Assembly (NCBI GenBank): GCA_014302835.1 | Contig: CP060294.1 | Location: 3,373,067 to 3,437,066 of the forward strand | DNA from: Pedobacter sp. PAMC26386 | GTDB lineage: Bacteria; Bacteroidota; Bacteroidia; Sphingobacteriales; Sphingobacteriaceae | Length of the DNA: 64,000 bases | Direction: 5' to 3' | In this document: positions 25,709 through 35,241 of the stretch, one piece after another | Position numbering within the stretch: position 1 is the first letter of the stretch | Layout of the letters: every line of letters begins with the position of its first letter | Program-made: the position numbers and the translations under genes | Notes under the pieces: generated by a model | The model's input: only the letters and a program-made list of their open reading frames with translations | What the model was told of the DNA's origin: nothing | Database searches by the model: none

Positions 25709-25758
25709 CCGACTTGTTGAAAAAAATATACAGCATAGACAAATAATTACAAACAAAA

Positions 25759-28707
25759 ATGCAAGGTAAAGGTTTCATTAAATTTATGGCAATACTTTTA
25801 GGTATTGTCTGCGTGTATTCCCTCTCGTTCAATTTCGTTACGTCGAAGGTAGAAAAAGACGCTAAAGCGTATGCTAAAGGCGATCCGGCTAAGGAAAAAG
25901 CTTATTTGGACTCCATGTCAACCGTCCCGGTTTATCCGATATTCGGGTTTGACTATCAGTTCTGTAAAGGGAAAGAAATCAACTTAGGTCTTGACCTTAA
26001 AGGTGGTATGAACGTAACGATGGAAATATCGTTAGGTGAGTTAGTAAAATCTTTAGCAAACCATACGGATGATGCTAATTTTAACAAAGCACTCGCTACT
26101 GCCCAAACTCAGCTGAATGCTGGTGGTAAAGATTTCATCAGTTTGTTTGTTAATGAATTTGAAAAAATCAGTCCAAACGTAAAACTTGCAGATTATTTCT
26201 CTAACCAGGATAATGCACAGCAGTTAAAAGCTAATGCGAGCAATGCTGATGTGAAAAGCTACTTATCTAAAGAAGCAACAAGCGCAATTGACCGTTCATT
26301 TATCATTATCAGAAGTCGTATCGACGGATTTGGTGTGGTAAGTCCTAACATGCAAAAACAAGAAGGTACTAACCGTATCCTGATTGAGATGCCAGGTGTT
26401 CAGGATAAAGAAAGGGTTCATAAATTATTACAAGGTTCTGCAGAATTACAATTCTGGCAGGTGTATCAAAATGAAGAGGTTTACTCGATCATGGAGAACA
26501 TCAACAAAACTCTTGCTTCGACATTGAAAGACACTGCTGCTACAGCAGTAAAAGATACAGCTACAAAAGCAAAAAGTGCTTTAGCGAATTTAGCCAAGAA
26601 AGGTACTACAGGAAAAGATTCTACAGATTTAAAAACTAAAGAACTTTCTAAATCAAATCCATTATTTGCTGTTCTAAATATCCCAACTTACCAGAATCAA
26701 CAAGGACAACCTGCTTTACGTCCTGGTCCAACTGTTGGATGGGTTCTTCCGAAAGATACGGCTAAAGTTAATTCATACTTCAGAAGACCTGAGGTTGCAG
26801 CAATTATTCCTCAAAGTTTCAAATTCATGTGGGGCGTAAGACCTACAGAGCTTGGTGCTGCTAAAGTTTTTGAACTTTATGCAATCAAATCTGTATCTCC
26901 TGATGGAAAACCTGATTTAGGTGGTGAAGCGATCAGTGATGCCCGTCATGATTACGATCAGAAAGGTAAGCCTGAGGTAACCATGTACATGACTGGCGAA
27001 GGTGCTCAGAAATGGAAAAAAATTACAGCAGAAGCTTCTGCTGATGCAAACAACAAGAAATCTATTGCTATCGTTCTCGACAACGCAGTTTACTCTGCTC
27101 CTACTGTTCAAAATGAAATTCCTAACGGGATCTCTTCAATCACGGGTAACTTTACAGTGAACGAAACACAAGATTTAGCGAATATCTTAAAAGCAGGTAA
27201 ATTACCGGCTCCGGCACGTATTGTTGGTGAGTTTGTTGTTGGTCCGTCATTAGGAGAAGCAGCAATTCATAACGGTTTAATGTCATTTGTATTGGCGTTC
27301 ATTGTGATCCTTGTGTTCATGGCCTTGTATTACAACAAAGCGGGTTGGGTAGCTAACCTTGCCTTAGTGATCAATTTATTGTTCATCATGGGTATCCTGG
27401 TTTCACTGGGTGCGGTGTTAACTTTACCTGGTATTGCTGGTATTATTCTGGTAATTGGTTTATCGGTTGATGCGAACATCCTGATCTTTGAACGTGTAAG
27501 AGAGGAACTCAACCATGGTAAATCAACGGCAGTTTCAATCAAAGAAGGTTTCAAACATGCAATGCCTTCTATCATTGACTCAAACGTTACGGTATTAATT
27601 TTAGGTGTTATTCTTTACATATTCGGTAGCGGTCCGGTTCAGGGTTTCGCAACTACGTTATGTATCGGTATCTTATCTTCATTATTCTGTGCAGTATTAA
27701 TTTCCCGTTTAGTGTTTGATTCATTGCTGAATAAAAATGCAAATATCACATTCGGTAACAAAGCAACAATCCACGCCTTTAAAAATATTGCATTCAACTT
27801 TGTTGGACGCAGAAAGATCTATTATACAATCTCTTCGATCATCATTATTTTAGGTATCATTTTCTACTTTAAAAACGGTGGATTAAGATTAGGTATTGAC
27901 TTTAAAGGAGGAAGAACCTATATCGTTCATTTCGATAAAGGAATGGATACTGAAGATGTAAAAGCGAAATTAGCGCCAAGCTTCCAGAACGAAGAAATTC
28001 AGGTCAAAACTGCAGGTGCTGACAATGAATTAAAGATCACAACTACTTATCATATTACTGACCAGGATGCTGGTGCAGATAAAATAGTTGAAGATGCATT
28101 GAGAGCTGGTTTAGCTAAAACAGGTACAAAATACACCATTGAAAGTAACCAGAAAGTAGGACCGATTATCGCAAGTGACCTTGTTTACAGCGCTTACGGA
28201 GCTATCTTATTCTCTTGTCTGCTGATGTTTGTTTACATCATTGTAAGGTTTAAAAAACTAAACTATGGTTTAGGTGCGGTTATCGCATTATTCCATGATG
28301 TGTTACTTGTATTATCATTCTATACTATTCTTGATGGTGTTTTACCTTTCTCTTTAGAAATTGGTCAGGATTTCATCGCAGCAATCTTAACGGTTATGTC
28401 TTACACAATGACTGAAACAGTAGTTGTATTTGACCGTATCCGTGAGAAATTAGCAGAGGCTGGTAAAGACGATTTATATGGTGAAGAGCGTAATACTTTA
28501 ATCAACTTCGCTTTAAACAGTACATTAAGTCGTACCATATTAACTTCGTTAACTGTATTCTTCGTTTTACTTGTAGTCTTCATCTTCGGTGGAGAAAGCA
28601 TTCGTGGATTTATCTTCGCCTTATTAATTGGTCGTGTTATCGGTACATACTCTTCATTATGTATCTCTACCCCAATTGTAATTGACTTAGGTAAGAAACA
28701 CGCATAA
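25759..28707 (+). CDS. secDF: fused protein translocase subunit SecDF
   Basis: A 982-aa inner-membrane protein in which SecD (about 1-640) and SecF (about 660-982) are fused, as is usual in Bacteroidota. It uses the proton gradient to help pull secreted proteins through SecYEG. SecD has an N-terminal TM (8-27), the NLGLDLKGGMNVTMEI motif, a large periplasmic domain, and TM segments with GIILVIGLSVDANILIFERV. SecF has RLGIDFKGGRTYIVHF and MSYTMTETVVVFDRIREKL. An Ala/Lys/Thr-rich insertion (about 255-295) sits inside the periplasmic P1 region. It is a single transcription unit closed by a strong terminator. Confidence 0.96.
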   Translation: MQGKGFIKFMAILLGIVCVYSLSFNFVTSKVEKDAKAYAKGDPAKEKAYLDSMSTVPVYPIFGFDYQFCKGKEINLGLDLKGGMNVTMEISLGELVKSLANHTDDANFNKALATAQTQLNAGGKDFISLFVNEFEKISPNVKLADYFSNQDNAQQLKANASNADVKSYLSKEATSAIDRSFIIIRSRIDGFGVVSPNMQKQEGTNRILIEMPGVQDKERVHKLLQGSAELQFWQVYQNEEVYSIMENINKTLASTLKDTAATAVKDTATKAKSALANLAKKGTTGKDSTDLKTKELSKSNPLFAVLNIPTYQNQQGQPALRPGPTVGWVLPKDTAKVNSYFRRPEVAAIIPQSFKFMWGVRPTELGAAKVFELYAIKSVSPDGKPDLGGEAISDARHDYDQKGKPEVTMYMTGEGAQKWKKITAEASADANNKKSIAIVLDNAVYSAPTVQNEIPNGISSITGNFTVNETQDLANILKAGKLPAPARIVGEFVVGPSLGEAAIHNGLMSFVLAFIVILVFMALYYNKAGWVANLALVINLLFIMGILVSLGAVLTLPGIAGIILVIGLSVDANILIFERVREELNHGKSTAVSIKEGFKHAMPSIIDSNVTVLILGVILYIFGSGPVQGFATTLCIGILSSLFCAVLISRLVFDSLLNKNANITFGNKATIHAFKNIAFNFVGRRKIYYTISSIIIILGIIFYFKNGGLRLGIDFKGGRTYIVHFDKGMDTEDVKAKLAPSFQNEEIQVKTAGADNELKITTTYHITDQDAGADKIVEDALRAGLAKTGTKYTIESNQKVGPIIASDLVYSAYGAILFSCLLMFVYIIVRFKKLNYGLGAVIALFHDVLLVLSFYTILDGVLPFSLEIGQDFIAAILTVMSYTMTETVVVFDRIREKLAEAGKDDLYGEERNTLINFALNSTLSRTILTSLTVFFVLLVVFIFGGESIRGFIFALLIGRVIGTYSSLCISTPIVIDLGKKHA

Positions 28708-28730
28708 GCAAAGAAACAATTTCATATGCA

Positions 28731-28764
28731 AAGCCTCCTTCTGAGATCAGAAGGAGGCTTTTTC
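28731..28764 (+). terminator. rho-independent terminator of secDF
   Basis: Stem AAGCCTCCTTCT (28731-28742) / AGAAGGAGGCTT (28749-28760), 6-nt loop, followed by T-rich sequence. Confidence 0.9.
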
Positions 28765-28944
28765 GTTAAATGGATTATCGAAACTACAGATCATCAACCC
28801 CTTAACCAATCCCTTCACCACAAAAAAGTTAATCATTTAGCCAATATGAGTTAATCATTTCAGGACAGACTTCTTTTCTTTTGTACTAAGCTAAATCAAT
28901 TTGTAGCCTGCAAAGCCTAAAGAACCTAACCTAAATTCAGAAAA

Positions 28945-30300
28945 ATGATAACAAAAAAACTAAAGCTATTATTACTGATTACGCTGTTCACCTCTACAGG
29001 CCTGTTCGCCCAAAAGATGATCGGTAATGAAACTGCGGCTCAGAAGCAGAAACGAATGGAATGGTGGACGCAAGACCGTTTCGGAATGTTTATTCACTGG
29101 GGTCTGTATGCTCAGCCCGCCAGACATGAATGGGTGAAAAGTATGGAAGGATTATCTAACGAGCAATACCAAAAATACTTTGATCAGTTTAACCCGGATT
29201 TATTCGAACCGAAAAAATGGGCCAAACAAGCTAAAGCAGCAGGGATGAAATATGCTGTGCTAACCACTAAACATCATGAAGGTTTTTGTCTGTTTGATTC
29301 AAAGTTCACAGCTTATAAAGCTACCAATACACAAGCGAAACGTGACCTCGTCAAAGAATATGTAGATGCATTCAGAGCAGAAGGTATCAAAGTTGGTTTT
29401 TATTATTCTTTATTAGATTGGCATCATCCGGACTATACCATGGACGAAAACCACCCGCTTACCAAAAAAGACAAAAGTGATGCAGCTTATGCCCGTCTCA
29501 ATAAAGGCAGAGATATGGCAAAATACCGAGCCTACATGCGTAACCAGATTACCGAACTCCTGACAAAATATGGCAAGATAGATATCCTGTGGCTTGATTT
29601 CTCTTTCCCTCATCCAAACGGAAGGGGAAAAGGAAAAGATGACTGGGCTTCGGTTGAATTACTAAAAATGATCCGGAAATTACAGCCTGGTATTATAGTA
29701 GATAACAGACTGGATCTTGGTGAATATAAAGATGGAGCTGACTTTGAAACACCAGAACAGGTTGGAACAGCAGAACTAGCTAAATACAAAGGAAAAACGT
29801 GGGAAACCTGTCAGACATTTTCCGGATCATGGGGATACCACCGCGACGAGAACACCTGGAAAACGCATAGACAATTACTGGATCTGCTGATTACTTCTGT
29901 GAGTAATGGCGGTAATCTGATTCTCAATGTCGGACCAACGGCAAGGGGTGAATTTGATCGCAGGGCAACGAATGCTCTGGATAGCATGAGCCACTGGATG
30001 CATGCAAATGATAAAGCGATTTACAACTGTACTTATGCACCAGACGGATATAACACCCCAGAAAACACTAAACTTACTTATAACCCTCAAACAAAACGGT
30101 TATATGTACATCTTTTTGAATACCCGTCAGATGGTAAACTAGTTTTATCAGGCTATAAGGATAAAGTGAAATATGTCCAGTTTTTGAACGACAGTTCTGA
30201 GCTTCTGTATAAAGAGACAGGATCGAACGACCTGGTCGTGACACTCCCGGCAAAAAAACCAGATTTCTCCATACCAGTTGTAGAGCTTTCTCTTCAATAG
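28945..30300 (+). CDS. GH29 alpha-L-fucosidase, exported
   Basis: A 451-aa protein with a signal peptide (1-22, ending LFAQ) predicted to release L-fucose from glycans in the periplasm. The GH29 barrel shows WWTQDRFGMFIHWGLYA (40-56), AVLTTKHHEGFCLFDSKFT (104-122), GFYYSLLDWHHPDY (151-164), and IDILWLDFS (D218, the position expected for the nucleophile). VSNGGNLILNVGPTARGEF closes the catalytic part and a short beta-sandwich follows. No SusC/SusD pair or other fucose genes are adjacent. Linkage specificity is not predictable here. Confidence 0.93.
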   Translation: MITKKLKLLLLITLFTSTGLFAQKMIGNETAAQKQKRMEWWTQDRFGMFIHWGLYAQPARHEWVKSMEGLSNEQYQKYFDQFNPDLFEPKKWAKQAKAAGMKYAVLTTKHHEGFCLFDSKFTAYKATNTQAKRDLVKEYVDAFRAEGIKVGFYYSLLDWHHPDYTMDENHPLTKKDKSDAAYARLNKGRDMAKYRAYMRNQITELLTKYGKIDILWLDFSFPHPNGRGKGKDDWASVELLKMIRKLQPGIIVDNRLDLGEYKDGADFETPEQVGTAELAKYKGKTWETCQTFSGSWGYHRDENTWKTHRQLLDLLITSVSNGGNLILNVGPTARGEFDRRATNALDSMSHWMHANDKAIYNCTYAPDGYNTPENTKLTYNPQTKRLYVHLFEYPSDGKLVLSGYKDKVKYVQFLNDSSELLYKETGSNDLVVTLPAKKPDFSIPVVELSLQ

Positions 30301-30317
30301 GTCAAGAGCTTATTAAA

Positions 30318-30355
30318 AGGGCAGAATTTTCAAAATGAGAACCTGCCCTATTTTT
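30318..30355 (+). terminator. putative terminator of the GH29 gene
   Basis: Stem AGGGCAG (30318-30324) / CTGCCCT (30343-30349) followed by ATTTTTG. The 18-nt loop has a small internal AATTTT/AAAAT pairing. Confidence 0.7.
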
Positions 30356-30416
30356 GTTATTTCGTATTTTTACTTACATTGAGCTGTCACACAAATAACC
30401 AGCGTGTTTTAATAAT

Positions 30417-31283
30417 ATGAGTCAGAAAGCTATTAAACTAATCGAATGTCCAAGAGATGCAATGCAGGGTATTCACGATTTTATTCCAACAGAGTTAAAA
30501 GCTGCTTATATCAATTTACTCTTACAAGTTGGTTTTGATACCATAGATTTTGGCAGTTTTGTATCACCAAAGGCAATACCTCAGCTAACTGATACCAAAG
30601 AAGTTCTGGCACAATTAGACCTCAGCAATTCCAAAAGTAAGTTACTGGCTATTGTAGCTAATTTGCGTGGCGCTGAAAGTGCGATTCTTTTCCCTGAAAT
30701 TACTTATGTAGGATTTCCTTTTTCTATCTCTGAAACTTTTCAGCAAAGGAATACAAATTCCAGTATCAGTGATTCATTAAATACGGTAGAACAAATGCTG
30801 GAACTGTGTGATAAAAATCAAAAAACTGCCGTTGTGTATCTGTCTATGGGATTTGGAAATCCTTATGGAGATGCCTACAATACTGAAATTGTAGAACAAT
30901 GGGCTGCTGCTCTGGTAAAAAGAGGAACCAAAATACTTTCTCTTTCAGATACTACCGGCGTATCTACTCCAGAAAAAATTAAAGAATTACTGCCACTACT
31001 CATCCAGAGCTTTCCGCAAACAGAGATAGGCTTACATCTACATAGTACTCCGGATACACGTAAGGAGAAGATTGAAGCAGCTTACACAAATGGGTGCAGA
31101 AGATTTGATAGTGCCTTAAAAGGATTTGGAGGATGTCCAATGGCTGCCGACGATCTAACCGGCAATCTGGCTACTGAAGATTTGATTGCTTATCTTGCAC
31201 AACAAGGTGAAACATTAAACCTGAATATGGATAAATGGCAGCAGGCAATCCAACTGTCATCTCAGGTATTTCAAGGAATGTAA
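30417..31283 (+). CDS. hydroxymethylglutaryl-CoA lyase
   Basis: A 288-aa TIM-barrel enzyme that splits HMG-CoA into acetyl-CoA and acetoacetate, the last step of leucine breakdown. Family features: ECPRDAMQG (R13/D14-type catalytic pair), VGFDTIDFGSFVSPKAIPQ, STPDTRKEKIEAAY with the metal-binding HLHST just before it, and FGGCPMA containing the mobile-loop Cys. HMGL-like aldolases for other acyl-CoAs share the fold, but the Cys loop favours HMG-CoA lyase. It stands alone; a leucine dehydrogenase gene for the first leucine step lies about 19 kb away. Confidence 0.88.
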   Translation: MSQKAIKLIECPRDAMQGIHDFIPTELKAAYINLLLQVGFDTIDFGSFVSPKAIPQLTDTKEVLAQLDLSNSKSKLLAIVANLRGAESAILFPEITYVGFPFSISETFQQRNTNSSISDSLNTVEQMLELCDKNQKTAVVYLSMGFGNPYGDAYNTEIVEQWAAALVKRGTKILSLSDTTGVSTPEKIKELLPLLIQSFPQTEIGLHLHSTPDTRKEKIEAAYTNGCRRFDSALKGFGGCPMAADDLTGNLATEDLIAYLAQQGETLNLNMDKWQQAIQLSSQVFQGM

Positions 31284-31317
31284 AATTATATCCCTGATTA
31301 GTTTATTCCTTCCTTTC

Positions 31318-31740
31318 TTATTTCTTTACCATTCTGAGATGCTGTATTCCAGCTTCTTCAAACTGCTCACCTTCTACTGCAAAGCCAAATTTTGCATACA
31401 GGCTAACTGCTTCCACCTGCGCGTTTAAATAGATATCATTGGCACTATCCGGTATATCTGCTAATGCAGCGGCAACCAGGGCCTGCCCTACTCTTTTCCC
31501 CCTGTATTCTTTTAATACAGCAAAACGTTCCAGTTTATATCCTTTATCAGTTTTTCTCCACCGGCAGGCACCACAAGGATGATTATCCATTAAAGCAAGA
31601 AAATGATGAGAAACATCCTCATTCTCCCATTCCAGCTCAGGCGGACACCCTTGTTCTTCAACAAATACTTGTTTGCGAATCGCAAATGCACTTTCCAGTT
31701 CTTCCTGCGTTCTTATTTTATTTACCTGAAGTAGTTCCAT
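31318..31740 (-). CDS. GNAT family N-acetyltransferase (ElaA-like)
   Basis: A 140-aa single-domain acetyltransferase. The acetyl-CoA loop is KEYRGKRVGQALVAAAL (R/Q-x-x-G-x-G/A type), and the N-terminal AIRKQVFVEEQGCPPELEWE is typical of ElaA/YitI-type proteins. Substrate unknown. The start overlaps the end of the upstream iron-permease-like gene by 23 bp, so both are probably co-transcribed. Confidence 0.85.
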   Translation of the reverse strand: MELLQVNKIRTQEELESAFAIRKQVFVEEQGCPPELEWENEDVSHHFLALMDNHPCGACRWRKTDKGYKLERFAVLKEYRGKRVGQALVAAALADIPDSANDIYLNAQVEAVSLYAKFGFAVEGEQFEEAGIQHLRMVKK

Positions 31741-32206
31741 GATTTTTAGGTTTAAATAAATGCTTCGCTTTGATTAAGCTGATTTCTTGCGCAGCATCAA
31801 TGGAATGAGAACAATGAATATCGGTCTCTTGTTTTGCAAGCGCCGATAATTTGACATAGAACTTATGTAACTGATCCAGTTCCGCTTCAGTCAGGTCTTC
31901 AATATCTACCATCCTGTTACTTGCCCGTTCATGTGCAGCAAGTAGCTCATTCAACTTCAACTGTATTGCTTTTCCATCCTTATTCTGAGCTTTCTGAATT
32001 AAGAAGACCATTAGGAAAGTAATTATTGTTGTCCCTGTGTTGATGACCAGCTGCCAGGTCTCTGAATAATGAAAAATCGGACCACTGATCCCCCATACAA
32101 TTACAATCAGCAAAGCGATAATAAACGCAGAAGAACTACCAGTAAATCTTGTTGCCGCATTCGAGAACCGTTCAAACAAGTTATTTTTATTTTCTGTTGA
32201 TTTCAT
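31718..32206 (-). CDS. low-affinity iron permease family protein
   Basis: A 162-aa membrane protein of the low-affinity iron permease family, named after yeast Fet4 similarity; bacterial members are short and their transport activity is largely untested. Signature: FERFSNAATRFTGSSSAFIIAL (N-terminal, part), IVIVWGISGPIFHYSETWQLVINTGT (two parts) and FLMVFLIQKAQNKD, with two TM helices (about 25-43, 58-76), then a helical cytosolic tail (LNELLAAHERASNRMVDIED). ATG 32206 was chosen over an ATG twenty codons upstream, which adds a segment without family similarity. Confidence 0.82.
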   Translation of the reverse strand: MKSTENKNNLFERFSNAATRFTGSSSAFIIALLIVIVWGISGPIFHYSETWQLVINTGTTIITFLMVFLIQKAQNKDGKAIQLKLNELLAAHERASNRMVDIEDLTEAELDQLHKFYVKLSALAKQETDIHCSHSIDAAQEISLIKAKHLFKPKNHGTTSGK

Positions 32207-32280
32207 AGTTATATTTTTACAACTAAAGTTCCTAATAAAAACCCAATTTAATCTGAGAATTAACAAAAATACACCACAAA

Positions 32281-32314
32281 AAAAGCGCTTCAGGATTAAT
32301 CCTGAAGCGCTTTT
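32281..32314. terminator. 34-bp perfect palindrome, bidirectional terminator of fbaA
   Basis: The 17-base arm AAAAGCGCTTCAGGATT is followed directly by its exact reverse complement. It lies 18 bp after the aldolase stop codon and has T-runs in both orientations. Confidence 0.88.
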
Positions 32315-32332
32315 AAAGAGTTCTCTTTCGAA

Positions 32333-33412
32333 TTACAATTTATCACTTGCGTTTCTGCAGTTCAAATCTTCAAAAGCCTGAGTTAAACGTTTAACAAAAG
32401 CTTCTTCTCCTTTGCGCAACCAAACACGAGGATCATAATATTTTTTATTTGGTTTATCATCTCCATCAGGATTTCCAATTTGTCCCTGAAGATAAGCTTC
32501 ATTTGCTTTGTAATAATCCAATACGCCTTCCCATAATGCCCATTGCATATCGGTATCAATGTTCATTTTGATTGCACCATAAGAAATAGCTTCTCTGATT
32601 TCTTCCTGAGAAGAACCTGATCCACCATGGAATACAAAGTTGATGGGTTTTTCTGCTGTTAATCCTAATTTCTCTTTGATATAATCCTGAGAATTTTTAA
32701 GAATTACCGGCTGCAATTTAACGTTACCTGGTTTATAAACACCGTGTACATTACCAAAAGCTGCCGCTACAGTAAATTTATCACTTACTTTACTCAATTC
32801 TTCATAAGCATAAGCTACTTCAGAAGGTTGAGTATATAATTTAGAACTATCTACATCACTGTTATCTACACCATCTTCTTCACCACCAGTTACACCCAGC
32901 TCAATTTCGATAGTCATGCCCATTTTAGCCATACGTGCTAAATATTTAGCTGAGATCTCCATGTTTTCTTCAATTGATTCTTCAGAAAGATCAAGCATAT
33001 GTGAAGAGAACAATGGTTTACCAGTTTCAGCAAAGAATTTTTCTCCGTGATCTAAAAGACCGTCAATCCATGGCAATAATTTTTTAGCAGCATGGTCAGT
33101 ATGTAATACTACCGCAACACCATAATGTTCCGCTAATAAATGAACATGTTTTGCTGCAGATACTGCGCCCAATACACATGCATTTAAGTTATCATTATTT
33201 AATGTCTTACCTGCATAAAACTGCGCGCCACCATTTGATAACTGGATCATGACTGGTGAATTCACCGCTTTAGCAGTTTCCATAACCGCGTTGATTGTAT
33301 TTGTTCCGGTAACATTAACTGCAGGCAATGCAAACTGATGTTTTTTAGCCTGCTCAAATAATTCCTGAACGGCATCTCCGTAAATTACGCCTTTATAGCC
33401 TTTTAAACTCAT
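32333..33412 (-). CDS. fbaA: class II fructose-bisphosphate aldolase
   Basis: A 359-aa zinc-dependent aldolase of glycolysis and gluconeogenesis (fructose 1,6-bisphosphate to DHAP and glyceraldehyde 3-phosphate). Length and sequence fit the class IIA type: VVLHTDHAAKKLLPW (zinc H107 and catalytic D106), EIELGVTGGEEDGVDN, FGNVHGVYKPGNVKL with a zinc His, VFHGGSGSSQEEI and MNIDTDMQWA. It stands alone with a consensus promoter element and a strong terminator. Confidence 0.96.
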   Translation of the reverse strand: MSLKGYKGVIYGDAVQELFEQAKKHQFALPAVNVTGTNTINAVMETAKAVNSPVMIQLSNGGAQFYAGKTLNNDNLNACVLGAVSAAKHVHLLAEHYGVAVVLHTDHAAKKLLPWIDGLLDHGEKFFAETGKPLFSSHMLDLSEESIEENMEISAKYLARMAKMGMTIEIELGVTGGEEDGVDNSDVDSSKLYTQPSEVAYAYEELSKVSDKFTVAAAFGNVHGVYKPGNVKLQPVILKNSQDYIKEKLGLTAEKPINFVFHGGSGSSQEEIREAISYGAIKMNIDTDMQWALWEGVLDYYKANEAYLQGQIGNPDGDDKPNKKYYDPRVWLRKGEEAFVKRLTQAFEDLNCRNASDKL

Positions 33413-33461
33413 TGTTATTAGATTTTATGTATGCCGAAGTTAGGAAAAATATTAGCCCGGG

Positions 33462-33469
33462 CAAACCTA
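33462..33469 (-). promoter_or_regulatory. -7 element of fbaA
   Basis: TAGGTTTG on the minus strand matches TAnnTTTG, 49 bp before the start. Confidence 0.5.
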
Positions 33470-33647
33470 AGAAGGTATTATTTTCACCGGTATAAAGCTA
33501 ACGTCATTCAGCAGGAAAGCTACAGCAGCTTACCTGGCTTTTTGAGATTAATAAATATTTAAAACACTATGCAATTTATACGAAATCTAGGTAAAGCGGT
33601 TCTGATTTTTTTTCGTTTCTTTGTAATCGCATTTTTCAACGAATAAC

Positions 33648-34493
33648 ATGGCTTGGTTTAAGAGAGAAAAAAAAGGTATCAGTACGCTGACAGAAGAAAA
33701 AAAAGAAGCGCCGGATGGCTTATGGAACAAGTGTCCTAATTGCAAAAAAGCATTACACAGCGCAGATCTTATAGAAAATAAATACGTTTGTCACTATTGT
33801 GATTATCATTTGAGAGTTGGTTCCAAAGAATATTTTCAAGTATTATTTGATAACAATGAATTCAAAGAGCTTTTTGCAGATCTGACTTCTGGAGATCCAT
33901 TGAACTTTACTGACAGTAAACCTTATACAGAACGCTTAGTTGATACCATGGCTAAAACAGGCCTGAAAGACGCTATCCGTTCAGGAGTAGGTAAAATAGA
34001 AGGTGAAGACCTGGTAATTGCCTGTATGGATTTCAATTTCATTGGTGGTTCAATGGGTTCTGTTGTAGGAGAAAAGATTGCAAGATCAATCGATTACAGT
34101 ATTAAACATAAAATCCCATTTCTAATGATCTCCAAATCTGGAGGAGCCAGAATGATGGAAGCTGCATTTTCATTAATGCAAATGGCTAAAACATCGGCTA
34201 AATTGGCTTTGCTGAATCAAGCGAAAATACCTTATATATCTTTATTAACTGATCCAACTACAGGAGGTGTTACCGCATCTTATGCTATGCTTGGCGATAT
34301 TAACATCGCAGAACCGGGCGCACTGATCGGATTTGCCGGTCCGAGGGTAATTAAAGAAACTATCAAAAAAGATTTACCTAAAGGTTTCCAAACCGCAGAA
34401 TTTGTGCAAGAACATGGTTTCCTTGACTTTATTGTAGACCGCAGAGGCATGAAAGCGAAATTGGCTACTTTCCTTAAAATGGTGAAGAACTAG
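33648..34493 (+). CDS. accD: acetyl-CoA carboxylase carboxyltransferase subunit beta
   Basis: A 281-aa subunit that with AccA transfers the carboxyl group from carboxybiotin to acetyl-CoA, forming malonyl-CoA for fatty acid synthesis. The N-terminal zinc ribbon has C29, C32, C48 and C51 (CPNC, CHYC). The crotonase-like carboxyltransferase domain includes [40 protein letters not shown] and [18 protein letters not shown]. It stands alone, as is common for accD. A TTTCTTTG element about 33 bp upstream is one base from the -7 consensus. Confidence 0.97.
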   Translation: MAWFKREKKGISTLTEEKKEAPDGLWNKCPNCKKALHSADLIENKYVCHYCDYHLRVGSKEYFQVLFDNNEFKELFADLTSGDPLNFTDSKPYTERLVDTMAKTGLKDAIRSGVGKIEGEDLVIACMDFNFIGGSMGSVVGEKIARSIDYSIKHKIPFLMISKSGGARMMEAAFSLMQMAKTSAKLALLNQAKIPYISLLTDPTTGGVTASYAMLGDINIAEPGALIGFAGPRVIKETIKKDLPKGFQTAEFVQEHGFLDFIVDRRGMKAKLATFLKMVKN

Positions 34494-34511
34494 AAATTAA
34501 TATAACATAAG

Positions 34512-34565
34512 AAATCCCCTGTAGAAAGATAGCTTGAACGCTTTCTTTTCTGCAGGGGATTTTTC
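34512..34565 (+). terminator. terminator of accD
   Basis: AAATCCCCTGTAGAAAG pairs with the downstream CTTTC...CTGCAGGGGATTT segment (one small bulge), followed by a T-run. Confidence 0.8.
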
Positions 34566-34591
34566 TTTGCTCATAAAAGCGGTACCGTTGA

Positions 34592-35224
34592 TTACAAATA
34601 GAACTGCAATCCTAAACGTGGATTAAAAAAGTCAGCTCCAATATTAAAGGACTTGAAATGGCTCTTCACATCTTTTTGATATTCGTCATTCTGCTTCAAA
34701 AACTGAAATCCTGTAAACATCAGTTCAATTCCAATCTTTTTAGATGGAAATACCGCAAAACCAGGTGATAAAGCTGCTGAATAAAAATTACTGCTTAATT
34801 TTTCCGGCGAAACTGTTCCGTCCCGATCAATAGATCTAGATTTTCTCCAGTTCATTAAAACTCCTGCTTCGCTAAAAAACTTAATTGCTGGTGTCAGTGT
34901 GACATAGTATCTTGCAAATGGTCTGACATTGATAACATCTGATTTACTCCCCATAGACCAGGAAACATTAGGATTCGGAGAAATAATTGGTTGAAGATTT
35001 GAATGTACAAATCCTATTCCGGTTCCAATAACCAGATTATTGGCAACAAAGAAACCTATGTTAGGATTAACTCCAAATGAAGTTGAGTTTTTAGTTATTA
35101 TCCCGGATTTTTTAGAACTAATTTCGAAAGATCCACCCAAAAATATTTTCCCCTTTTCAGTTTGCGCTATACAACTGGTTGATATTGCTATAAAGGCAAT
35201 AAAAATTACTGCTGTTTTTTTCAT
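34592..35224 (-). CDS. outer-membrane beta-barrel protein (paralogue B)
   Basis: A 210-aa protein with a signal peptide (MKKTAVIFIAFIAISTSCIAQ) and alternating beta-strands ending in NPRLGLQFYL, a typical small porin-like or PorT/OmpW-sized barrel. The start of the mature part, TEKGKIFLGGSFEISSKKSG, parallels TEKGKVILGGTIGYSESKNE in the next gene upstream, and both end RxGxQFxx. The pair looks like a tandem duplication. The genes are 17 bp apart and co-directional. Function unknown. Confidence 0.8.
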   Translation of the reverse strand: MKKTAVIFIAFIAISTSCIAQTEKGKIFLGGSFEISSKKSGIITKNSTSFGVNPNIGFFVANNLVIGTGIGFVHSNLQPIISPNPNVSWSMGSKSDVINVRPFARYYVTLTPAIKFFSEAGVLMNWRKSRSIDRDGTVSPEKLSSNFYSAALSPGFAVFPSKKIGIELMFTGFQFLKQNDEYQKDVKSHFKSFNIGADFFNPRLGLQFYL

Positions 35225-35241
35225 ATGCTGCAGATAAAGTG

